Source: Mycocentrospora acerina (taxonomy: Eukaryota > Ascomycota > Dothideomycetes > Pleosporales). From it: a stretch of 64,000 nucleotides of DNA. Location: contig JAKUHH010000061.1 of assembly GCA_022701365.1 (NCBI GenBank), positions 1 through 64,000 on the forward strand, in the 5' to 3' direction. The notes below the pieces were generated by a model, which was given only the letters and a program-made list of their open reading frames with translations, was not told the origin of the DNA and searched no databases. Of this stretch, positions 12,250 to 22,580 are shown piece by piece (positions within the stretch are counted from its first letter, which is position 1; each line of letters starts with the position of its first letter). The position numbers and the translations under genes were made by a program.

Positions 12250-15200
12250 TAAACTATATTTAAGTTAGGTCTGTTAGCTTACATGTACTATATATATTTA
12301 TAAATAGGAATTATAATCTCTAACTTAATTATCTTCTAAATATAATATGTCTTTTACTCTGTTCTTTTAGGCTTATAACTAGCTCTTTAGTCTCTATAGC
12401 AGGCTTAGCTTTTTTAGATACTTCTTATAAAAAGCCCTTAACTTATAGAGGAATCTTATAAAGTTTAAAGCTTTATACTAAATAAAGTCTAAGTTATATC
12501 TAACCTAGCTAACTTAATATTTTAGTGTAGATTAATATACTTTGCTAGTAAGTATCTCTTCTACTTTTTACTTTTCTATACTATAAATTAGGCTTTTAAA
12601 GAGTTTTAGTACTTTTTATTTTAGTAAAAGATCTTAAGGATCTTTACATAGGACGCTTAGTAAAAAGATATTATAGATAAGGGAACCTAAAAGTAACTTT
12701 AACTAATATAAGTAGCTAACTTGCTTTAGTACCTTAAAGGGTCCTTCTTATTATACAGATAGCTTTTAGCTAGGCCTTATATTAGTTAGGTTTTTAGTAG
12801 ATAAGTATACTATATCTCTAACTTACTAATCTACTAGTTATTAGTGCCTATTAACTACAGCTTATATTTAGGCTTAGGCCTCTTCTATGTTATCTTTAGC
12901 TTATTACTATGTGTTATATATATAGGTTATTAATGCAAAGGCGTCTTAGTAGTTAATTTTGTTAAATTATTTAGCAAAGGGTATAAAGCCCTCTTAATTC
13001 TAACTCTATTTTAGTTTGCTGCTAAAAAGGAGCTAATATAAGGCTATCTTAATAGCGCTGTAAAGGAGAGTTATCTAAGTACAGTTAATTAAGAGTAAGA
13101 AGTTACTCTAGTTATCTTAGTAAAAGGATATAAAAGGCTGCAGTCTCTAATTAATGTATTTATTTATAATCTCTATTTAGCTGTCTGTTTCTTTATAATA
13201 GGTAGTAGAGAGTTTAACTTTTACACCTATAATTTAGCAGAATTCTAACTAAAAACTAGAGATAAATTAAAGACTGCAGTTAGATATAACTATATCTAGG
13301 GTGTGTCTAAAATAGTACACTTATTAAATAAATAAGTTTGCTATGCTTTAGGCGTTAATTATCTTATAATATAAGATAGTAATAGCTTATTTAGAAAATT
13401 AATTAATAATTACTATAATCTAGTTATAACTAGCCTAATCCTTTAAGAAATCTTTAAAATTAATACACAAGTGCTGCATTAGTCTCTTAGGGATAAGTAA
13501 CAGGTGCAGGTAACCTAAAAGACAGGACTGTCTTAGATAACCTCTATAATAAGCAACGCAGTTTTGCATATACTATTAATAACTAGCCTTTATACCTTTC
13601 TAATAGTACTATTAGGCTAGTAACTAATAGGTCTTTTTAGAGCTAGGGTGTGCAGTAGAGATTTAATTATATAGCTTATAAATAAGCTAGGTACATAGGA
13701 GAGAATCTCTAGACAAGCAGAGTTAGTCCTAGTAGAGTAAGAGTCTATTACTAATCTAATAGTTGTCTAGCAGCTTTGCTTATTATTTTTTAGAGGTTAA
13801 CTAGTTTTTGCAGAGAACTATATCTATTAGTTCTAAAGAGTTAAAATCTATAGGGGTTATATTAATTAGTACAGCATTAATAGACACTATTTATTAAACT
13901 TAAGTTTAGAGGTAAGTCTAGGCTAGATTAGTATTAATTTAGCTATAAAGACAATAGGGCCCTAGTAGGACTTATAATTAAGTATCTTCTTAAGTAGATT
14001 TTAACTAGCTTAAGTCCTGTTCTTGTTAGCTAAGGATATTAGCCTTCTTATTATTCTTGCCTAGTGTATACTTAATTTAGAAATTAAAAAGGGCTAGGGC
14101 TTTAGACTATTATACTTATCTAGCATTAAGTACTTTAGTAGTTATAAAGTATTTTAGGGCGCAGTAGTCTAAAAGGACTAAGACTTAGGTCTAAACAGAA
14201 GTTAGTTTAGCCCTCTATTTTAAGAAGGCTTAAAGAATAGTAAAAAGTTCCTTATTATATATTTCCTAATTAAGCTTAGCTCTAAATAGGACTTTGCTAT
14301 AAAAGGCTACAGGGTACTATTTCTTATTAGGGTGTTTTTAAGATAACACTCCTGCTGCAATACTGTCTAACAAGTTTATTTTAATCTAAGTATTATACTT
14401 AGGTTTAAAATAACATAGAGTTAGTATTACTAAAAAGGCAGTTTTAAAGAGATAGAAAGCCTCTTTGCACTCTAAGGTCTATATAAAAGGTATTATAGGG
14501 CTTTGTAGTGTAATAAAAGGTTTTATAACTTATAAAAACCTAGCAATAAATTAGTAGTAAAAACTAGTAAAGTCTAAAAAGGACTTTACACTTATAACAG
14601 TAGTTAGTCTCTCCTAGTTCTTTAGAGCTTCTACTTTTTCTAATTTAACCTTAATACCTTTATTAGTTAATATGTAACTAAGGTACTTTATATGTGTAAT
14701 ATAAAACTTGCTCTTCTTAATGTCTACTTAAAGGCTAGCAGCATGCAGTCTTTCTAGTACCTGCTTTACATGCTATTTGTAGGTAATAAGGTCTTCTAAA
14801 TAGATTAAGATATTATCTAAGTAGGCAATACAGAAGTTATCTAAGAAATTAATTAATATATTATTTATATATTATTAGTAGGTTGCAGGGCTGTTGCAGA
14901 GGCTAAAGGGTAGTACCTTATATTTATACATTCTATAATAGGTTTAGAAGGTAGTGTATTCTTTAGAATCTAGATCTATACAGATGCAGTTAAACATAGA
15001 ATAAATATTAAACTTAGTAAAGATCTTAGCCTTTAAAAGGCAGGCTAAGAGCTTATCTATGCAGAGAATTAGATAGACATCTTTATAAGTAAGGTTGTTT
15101 AGTTTATAATAGTCTACATAAATTTAGAAGTCCCTATTAGCCTTCTAAATATATAAGATAAGAGATATAAAAGGGCTCTAACTATGCTTAATCTAACCTT

Positions 15201-17761
15201 TTTATAGGTTCTTTTAGATATAGCGCTTAGTTACTTCTAACTCTTCTATATTCTGCTTATATAATAGGCTATAGCTATTTAGTAAGAGTTTAGTAAGTAT
15301 AATCTTATAGTTATATAGTTAAAAGTCTAAGAGGGTTTCTGCAGCAGTCTTGCTAAAGACATCCTAGAAGAGGTAGTAATAGAGGGGTAATTAGTCCTGT
15401 ACTAGGGCTGTGTTGTTAAAGTTATCTTCTAGCCTTTTCTTATCTAGAATTTAATTAATTTTATAAAGGCTAGTAGTAAAGAATTTATTTTCTTAGCATT
15501 TTATATTAAAGTAGAAAGTGTTAGCAGAAATAAGAGTAATATAAAAAGAAGGTTTAGTAAAGACAGGTTCTAGTAGGGGTTAGATAGGTTTTGGCGTTAG
15601 GTCCTGTGTAATAAGAGGCAAGAACTTCTAACTCTTTAGGAGTTAAAGCATTTCTTAAATCTTATAAATAGTAGTAGTTACACTGTGCCTCTCTTAATAG
15701 TCTTTTTATTCTTATAGCTTATCTTGTTGTGCAATATCTAAGGCAATAGTTTTAGTAAGAACTGTTTAGTTAAAGGTTATTAAAAGCAGTAGAGCAGGAT
15801 TGTACACAGCAAGATAGCAGCCTAGCTAGATAATCTAGGAGTAATCTGTATCTAACTGTAGCTTAAAACGCTTTATCTATTTAATTTTAATAATGCAGTC
15901 TTATAAGCTAAGATCTACTATTATAAATAAAAAGTTGTAGATCTTTTTTCTATTAATAATTAGATATAAACAGATATACTAAGTTACTAGGGAAGAGATT
16001 TAGTCTTAAAACCTCTTAATAGTAACTTAAAAGGGTAGCTTTTAGATAAGAGTCTAAAGAGCTAATAAAATAGAAGTAGCAATTTTTAAATTTAAGAAAA
16101 GATAGCCTTAAGCACTAGTGTTAATTAAGGAGTATAATTAGACTCTAAGGCCTTTAGTGCAAAGAATAGAAAGAGAAAAGAAATATAGTCTCCTAAACAA
16201 GTTTAAGAGACTAAAGTTTAATAAGTTATAACAGTTTAAGCCTAAGAGAGGAAGTCCTCTTAGGCATCTCTATTTCTTATTTAATCTTTTTCTTAGTTAA
16301 GGTCTTCTCCTAATTCTTTAATGTCCTTATTAAAGTGTTTAAACTTAATCTTCTGTACTTAAGGCAAAGGACACTTGTTTACAAAGTGTCCTAGCTTGCT
16401 ATAGTTATAGCAATTGCCTAGAGTTAAATCTCTTACAAGACTAGGAGTCTTAGATATAGGCTAAAAAGTAAGTAAGAGTTAAGGTTGTATTTAGATATAA
16501 GGGTCTGCTTATTAGTATAAATTATAGTTTGTTCTTAGTAGAGACCTCTAAATTAGACCTAAATAAAGTTAACTTAGTTTATGTGTTGTACAGATTATGC
16601 TTCCTGTAGTTAGGACTAAAGGATAGTTCCTTTATTCTATATTAAATACTATTAGGTATTTAACTATAAGCTTAAAGGAGTTGTTCTATTATTACTTAAA
16701 TCTAAGGCTAGGCATCTGCAAGGTTAGTGTAATCTTTGTCTATAAGTAGTAAAACTATTCTAATTTAAGTAATTGTCCCCTAATAGCAGCACTAAGGAAC
16801 TGTGCTTTAAAGGTAGAGAAAATTTCTATCTTATTTATATAGAGTTTATTAAAAGCAGCCTAGCTCTTAGCTCTCTTATTTCTTATAATAAAATAGGACT
16901 TAAGTAGGTTAATTATATCTTCTGCAATCTTAAAATAGTTAGACAAGGTGTTAGATAGGTATTAGGGCTCTAGGTACTCTTTAGCTAGGCTAGAAGTATG
17001 TCCCTAGACTAACGCTATGCAGGCGCGCTTACTCTAATAGTAGTCTGCATTAATCTCTAATTAGTCTTAGATTAAGGCTTGCTATTAGCAAAAAGTTAGG
17101 TTATAACTATTATTAAAGACTTTAATAGTAGGTATTCTTTTAGATAGTTTTGTGTGTATAGTATTATTAATTAAAATCTTAGACTAAAACCCTAAAAGTT
17201 AAGGTTATTCTAAAGGAGTTAGTAGTAATTTAGTGCTAGGTAAGAGATAGTCTAAGGTAATTATAGCTTGCTGTAGTTCTTAGATTTCTGCATAAAGCTA
17301 GTCTACTAGTTAAGCTAAGTCCTTCTTTCCTTAGTCTAAATCTAGTATAAGTTCTGCACTAGTTCTTACTAGATTAAGAGATAGGGTAAGATTAGACGCC
17401 TCTGCTGTTACCCTTAAGGTTAAGCCTTAAGTACATACTAATCTTTAAGTTAGTTCCTTTAAACCTAGGGTAATAGTAGCAGACATTAGAGTTAAGTCTA
17501 ATTTTGCTAGGTTCTTAATAGTCTCTAAGTTTCTACTTTAGTGCAATCTTATATAGCTATTCTAAAGTAATCCTAACGCAGTAGTCTAAGAAGTTCTAAA
17601 CCTAAAGGCTTTAGTTATTAAGAGATTATAAAGATCTTAGCTGTAATAAAATGCTAGATATAACAGTATAGTCTAAATTAGTTCTAAATTAGATAAGGCT
17701 TAGACATAATCTAAACAAAATAAGTAGTAATATTATTTAGAGGCTATTACTAGCTAAGATA

Positions 17762-17776
17762 AGTTTTTCTGTATAA
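17762..17776 (-). promoter_or_regulatory. Self-priming primer-binding site, gypsy copy 3
   Basis: On the minus strand the interior starts TTAT then ACAGAAAAACT (17772-17762). This is perfectly complementary over 11 nt (13 counting TAT) to AGTTTTTCTGT in the adjoining LTR (complement of 17912-17922). That LTR motif lies about 30-40 bp downstream of the TATA box, where the RNA should begin. Known for the Tf1/sushi group of chromoviruses; here inferred from complementarity and position. Confidence 0.65.
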
Positions 17777-18263
17777 TGTAACAACGCAGGTTATAAGAGA
17801 GTAATCTAAATAAGGTCTAAAGTGTCTACTACTAGGCATATAAGAGTGCTAGGACTAGAGGGTAAACTGAAGATACTATTCTCTACACCTATAGGTCTTG
17901 TATAAAAGGATACAGAAAAACTACTTTATAAAGCTACACAGACTGCCCCTCTTATATATACCTTCCTAGGGTTATTATCTAAGGCAGGTACAAATCAGGT
18001 GGCTATTGGATGGGTGTCGGTTGACTTAGGGGTAATGATATGATGTGACGTTGTGAACGTTACAGTAACCTTAAGAAGAGATATATAAGAAGGGCAGTTT
18101 ATGTAGCTTTATAGAGTAGTTTTTCTATATCCTTTTATACAAGACCTATAGGTGTAGAGAATAGTATCTTTAGTTTACCCTCTAGTCCTAGCACTCCTAT
18201 ATGCCTAGTAGTAGACACTTTAGACCCTATTCAGATTACTCTCTTATAACCTGCGTCGTTACA

Positions 18264-19098
18264 CTAGGCCTGCTACTTAAGCCTATAATTTTGTGTTATT
18301 TTTGTTATTATTTGCTATGTTTTCTTCATTTTTTTATTATTAGTTAAAAGTATTTTTATATAATTATTGCAATGAAATTTAAATACCTTTAGATCTATTA
18401 CTAGCTCTTAAGTAGTAGCATAGTTGCAGATAATCCTGCTTTCTACTACTACTTCTGCTTAAGCTAGCAGCTCTATAGTAGCTACTTTAGTGTTATTATC
18501 TGCACTAAGTAATAGTGCGTCTTAAAAAGCTTTAATACCTTGTTTAATTAAGTATTCCTGCCTCTCTTTCCACTTAGCAGTGCTTATCTAGATTAATAGC
18601 TATTTTTAAACTGTGTTTTTTTTTTAGTTAGCGTTGCTTTATTGTTTATTTTTTTAAAGCTCTAGGCTCGTGTTCTATATTAATATAAGAGGCTAGCTTA
18701 TCTTTACTCTCTACTATCTTCTCCTTATCTAAGTAGAGTATAGCATAGGGGTTAGCTACTCTAGTATTAGGCCTGTTGCTAGGGCTAAGGCTAAGACTAG
18801 CTCTAGTACTATTTCTAGGAAATTAGAAATTAGGTAGTTAAGGTCTATTTCTAGTGTTAGCAGGAGGGCTATTTCTAGCCTCTTAACATTCTAGTGTAGT
18901 TATAGTCTAAGCATTAAATATTAAAAATTTAATGTTGCACAATTGCAGGATTGCAACCTAGCTGCAAACTACTACCCTAGGCCCTAGGGCTCTAGAAATT
19001 AGAGGAGAGACTGTCTAATGTGCGTTAAGATAATATCTAAAAGAATATTAATGCTGCAGGCGTTAGAACAGACGCGCTAAAAAAAGGCAAAGTTGGTG
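18264..19098 (-). mobile_element. Unclassified degraded element including repeat family B (copy 2)
   Basis: The right 253 bp (18846-19098) match 22309-22560 and end at the same terminus as 1-59. Continuing leftward on the minus strand, a frame with few stops encodes a Pro/Asn/Arg/Ser-rich start followed by a Lys/Glu-rich part (about 18900-18650). A second stretch without many stops is at about 18560-18330. This resembles a retroelement gag/ORF1 in composition only; no domain was recognised. The RIP changes are C-to-T type. Confidence 0.45.
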
Positions 19099-19099
19099 T

Positions 19100-19981
19100 T
19101 TTTTTTTATACACTGCTATAATTCTCTGTCTGGACGTAGCCTTTACTATCTCTTAACTATTATAATTTCTTACTTACTCTAGCAATACATACCTAGAAAT
19201 AGCAATTAGACTAATTATCTACCTATATTAAATATAGCAATTATTCATTATATATAGTAATAATAAGAGAGCAGATCTCTCTATCTATAGAGATGTATTA
19301 TTTATAGATAATATTAAAATATAAAGATTATCCTATAGATATATTGTTATATTCTTAAGAATAATAATAATATAGAAAGTAGCTTATTTATCTACTATTA
19401 CTACCTTAATAATAGAAGCAGACTTACTTGCCTTAGAGCAAATAGTAAAAGAAATAATAGCCATAAAAAGATTCTTTAGAGAATTAATATTTAAGCTATT
19501 TTCTATAACAATTAATAAATAATAAGACTAGTAATAAAAAAGAAGAAGAGAATAATAACTAAGCTGCGCTATATAAATATACAGAACATATAGTTATACT
19601 AAAAGTATATAAAAAGATCTTTTAATATTATCTATTTACTAATAAAAAAGATACAAGTAGATAGATGTTCTAGAAATAGGAGCTAGAATAATAGTATTCA
19701 GGTGATCTATTGTATAGACCACTAGCTTGTCTATTTAAGTATTTTATCTCTATTATATACAATGCAAAGGGGAGCTTAGTAGTTGTTGTTACTAAGCGTA
19801 CTTAATTTAACAAAGCAAGTGTAGCATAAGCATTGTTGTGTAGAGCAGCTAAGTAATAATTACCCTTCTGCTAGCTTAGTGCTAAGTTCTTTGTAATAGG
19901 CCACGTGAGTGTGGCTTGCTCATGTGGCTGGTGAGCAGGACTCGTAAGCGAGACTTGTGAGCAGGGCTCTGTTTTGTGACA
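19100..19981 (+). mobile_element. Ty1/copia remnant: RNase H end plus LTR
   Basis: The plus-strand frame at about 19330-19510 resembles the copia RNase H end (STITTLIIEADLLALEQ, then KEIIAIKRFFREL). The following KLRYINIQN-like stretch at about 19560 matches the copia C-terminal pattern. An LTR of about 316 bp follows directly (19666-19981, TGTTCT...TGTGACA). An inverted copy of this LTR is at 21656-21983. Upstream pol is not recognisable. Confidence 0.65.
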
Positions 19982-20199
19982 ATAGACATATAGAATACTT
20001 ATTAAAATATAGGCTTATAAGCTTTATAAAGCTTCTTACCTTTTAAAATATTAAAAGTATAAAATAAAAAAGTAAAGTACTTAAGACTTTGATTATAAGT
20101 TTAACTAGAGAGAATAACTATTTTTCTAAGTAGATCTTAAGTAAAGAGATTAATAAGCTTTTAAATAAGCTACTTATCCTACTAGATATAAGCTAGGCA

Positions 20200-20430
20200 A
20201 CTACTTTTACTACTACTACTACTACTTTACTCCTCTACTACTTACTTTTCTTCTATCTCTTCCTTTTTTACTACTTACTTTTTCTCTACTACTATACTCT
20301 TTAACTCTTAGAAGAACTTCTTTTCTTACTTACTACTACTACTTTACTCTCTACTAATACTACTATTAACTTTTTACTCTACTAATACTTTTTTTACTTT
20401 ACTCTCTTTAAATATATTTAATACTATATT
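20200..20430. repeat. CTA/CTT-rich low-complexity tract
   Basis: Runs of ACT and CTACTACTT units dominate with no reading frame of interest. The surrounding DNA, 19982-20640, is RIP-type TA-rich sequence without a recognised element. Confidence 0.7.
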
Positions 20431-20644
20431 ATTAGTAAAATAAGAGCAGTAAAGATTAGTAAGCTTTAATTCTTTTTTAAAAGCAGTAAAAAAAAATTAT
20501 AAAAAGATATAATATAAGTAAGACTAGAATAATATATAAGATTAAAAATTATAAAATTTATATAGATACTTATATAGTCTTATAATTATAGCTAGTGCTT
20601 TAATACTAGTAGTAAGTACTTACTAAAGAATTATAGCACTTACT

Positions 20645-20932
20645 TGTAACGTTCACAACGTCACATCCTATCATTACCCCTGAGTCAACTGACACCTATC
20701 TGATAGCCACCTGATTCGTACTCGTCTTAGATAGTAACCCTAGGAAGGAATATATAAGGGGGGCAGTCTGTGTAGCTTTATAGAGTAGTTTTTCTATATC
20801 CTTTTGTACAAGACCTATAGGTGTAGAGAATAGTATCTTTAGTTTACCCTCTAGTCCTAGCACTCCTATATGCCTAGCAGTAGACACTTTGGACCCTATT
20901 CGGATCACTCTCTTATAACCTGCGTTGTTACA
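20645..20932 (+). repeat. Solo LTR of the gypsy family
   Basis: It is exactly 288 bp, TGTAAC...GTTACA, flanked by a perfect target duplication TTACT (20640-20644 and 20933-20937). It is much less RIP-mutated than most other LTRs here. A solo LTR with intact duplication means an element inserted and then lost its interior by LTR-LTR recombination. A 70-codon minus-strand frame within it is an accidental reading. Confidence 0.93.
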
Positions 20933-20937
20933 TTACT

Positions 20938-21655
20938 AAGTAAGTATCTCACTAAACTACTCTATAAGCAGGTTAAATAAGCTATATTATAATAAGCACT
21001 ATACTTACTATAGTAACTAAGTATAGTAAAAGTAGCAAGCTCTATAAGAGTAAGAGTAAGAGTAAGAAGAGGTGTAGTATAAGGTATAAAAGTAGAGGTA
21101 TTAGCAGGCACTTCTAAAGGTAAAGATAAAGACATAAGAGTAGAGAGGTAAGTTAACTTAGTGTGTAAGCTGCTACTATAAGTAAGCTTTACTTAAGGCA
21201 AGCTTTTACTCTTACAGGAAAGTATAGTAGTAAAGGCGCTGCGCATTAATATATAAGTAGTAAAGTAAGCAGACGTATAGCTAAAAGCAGGTGTAGCTTA
21301 AGCTTAAGCAGATTTCTTATTCTTAGACTATATATATAAACATTTTCCTTAAAAATAATATATAAGTAAGTAACAATAATTATATATAATAGCTATAATT
21401 TATATTAATAATAAGAGAGATTTATATCTAAGTAAGGTTAAAGTTAATTTTATAAGTAGCTTACTTAGCACCTATAAGATCTATAAAAAGTAAAATTTAA
21501 TTAAAAGAGTATTTTATAAGCTATATATATAATAAGACTTATACTTAAGCTATATATAACTTATATTCTTAATAAAATATACTTTAAAACAGCACACTAA
21601 GCTTATAAAAGCTAAGTAAAAGTAATAACTAATTTTAGTAGTTACTTAAAGGGTG
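20938..21655. other. RIP-type AT-rich stretch, no gene
   Basis: GAGTAA/AGTAAG microsatellite-like runs occur at about 21040-21080. The rest is TA-rich with dense stops on both strands. It may be interior sequence of the adjacent copia element but no motif supports this. Confidence 0.5.
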
Positions 21656-21983
21656 TGTTGTAAACAAAAGCCTTATTTATAACTTTTACTTATAACTCTT
21701 ACTTATAAGTCTTGCTTACTAGCTATATAAGTAAGCTATGCTTATATAGCTTATTATAAAAAACTTAGCACTAAGCTAGTAGAAAAGTAATTATTACTTA
21801 GCTACTCTATATATAATATTAATGCTATACTTACTTTATAAAATTAAGTTTACTCAGTAATAATAACTACTTAGCTCTCTTTTGCATTTTATATAATAGA
21901 GATAAAATACTTAAATAGACAAGACAGTAGTCTATACAATAGATTACCTAAATACTATTATTCTAGCTCATATTTCTACAAAA
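21656..21983 (-). repeat. Copia-type LTR, inverted relative to 19666-19981
   Basis: The reverse complement aligns along its length with 19666-19981, including the conserved CTAGCTTAGTGCTAAGTT and GTATAGAC...AGACAAG blocks. No partner in the same orientation is visible, so it is a solo LTR or the edge of a degraded element. Confidence 0.75.
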
Positions 21984-22300
21984 CTTTATCTTAAGTTTAA
22001 TTTGTTAAGTAATAATTAAGATAAGTAAGATTAATTTTATAGGGGCTTAAAAGAGGTGCACTTAGCTATACTTGATATATTAATTAGAAAGCTAATTTTC
22101 TTAATTTGAATGTAATTAGAAGCTCTAAAGATTGCTAAAGGTTACTAGACTAAATATTAAGTGTATTTTAAGTAATTCTACACCCTCATTACTTATATTA
22201 ATTTTTAAATAGTTGTGTTGTATTAATTTAAATTTACTATGTATATATTAGTATAGTAGTCTAACCAGAGCTGCGACAAGACTTTTGACGCCCGACTGTA
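21984..22300. repeat. Repeat family C, copy 1
   Basis: Collinear with 57650-57955, sharing for example AAGAGGTGCA/AAGAGGCATA and a GATTGCTAAAGGTTACTAG block. It ends with GAGCTGCGACAAGACTTTT. The same end motif is found inverted at about 49088-49105, next to the chromovirus insertion. Coding content is not recognisable. Confidence 0.7.
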
Positions 22301-22308
22301 GTTAGGGT

Positions 22309-22560
22309 CTATTTCTAGTGTTAGCAGGAGAGATATTTCTAGCTTTTTTAACATTCTATTGTATTTATAGTCAAAGCATTAAAATTTAAAAAATTAATGT
22401 TGCAAAATTGCAGAATTGCAACCTAGCTGCAAACTACCACCCTAGGCCTTAGGGCTCTAGAAATTGGAGGAGAGACTGTCTGATGTGTGTTAAGATGATA
22501 TCTGATGAAATATTGATGCCGCAGGCGTCAGAACAGACGCGCTGAAAAAGGCAAAGTTGG
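22309..22560. repeat. Repeat family B, copy 3, abutting the F-box gene
   Basis: The sequence matches 18846-19098 but keeps most C/G positions that are T/A there. It carries the same terminal hairpin GCGTC-AGAACA-GACGC. It stops about 20 bp before the F-box start codon, so the gene's proximal promoter is this repeat. Confidence 0.8.
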
Positions 22561-22580
22561 TATTTTTGCTTCTTTCATTC

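Larger units (their letters stand above)
10660..18064 (-). mobile_element. Full-length gypsy copy 3, nested in the LTR of copy 2
   Basis: LTRs of exactly 288 bp at 10660-10947 and 17777-18064 read TGTAAC...GTTACA. The element is flanked by a perfect 5-bp target duplication GTAAC (10655-10659 and 18065-18069). Reading the minus strand gives a gag zinc knuckle (about 16417-16372), reverse transcriptase (about 15200-14650), RNase H (about 14400-14100) and integrase (about 13560-12950), with stops mostly TAA/TAG. The polypurine tract AAAGGGAGGGTAG precedes the 3' LTR (10948-10960). It inserted after copy 2. Confidence 0.92.
7649..18263 (+). mobile_element. 5'-truncated gypsy copy 2, split by copy 3
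   Basis: From 7653 the sequence matches copy 1 from about 4662 onward (integrase, chromodomain region, hexamer tract). It ends in an LTR that starts at 10566, is interrupted at 10659 and resumes at 18070, ending at 18263 (94 + 194 = 288 bp without the duplicated GTAAC). There is no 5' LTR, gag or reverse transcriptase. The order LTR-interior-LTR-partial interior-LTR with copy 1 could come from unequal recombination between two insertions. Confidence 0.82.
1..22300. other. RIP-degraded, TA-rich repeat island (left)
   Basis: The block is extremely rich in TA and poor in CA/TG, with no intact long reading frame. Recognisable retrotransposon frames are broken mostly by TAA and TAG where CAA/CAG is expected, as RIP (C to T at CpA) would produce in a filamentous ascomycete. 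The contents are separately listed LTR retrotransposon copies, a SINE-like insertion and unclassified repeats. No host gene was recognised. The edge is sharp: normal composition resumes at about 22.3-22.6 kb. Confidence 0.9.

Noticed and set aside
20696..20908. 70-codon minus-strand frame inside the solo LTR
   Set aside because: Entirely within an LTR with perfect target duplication; no coding role expected.
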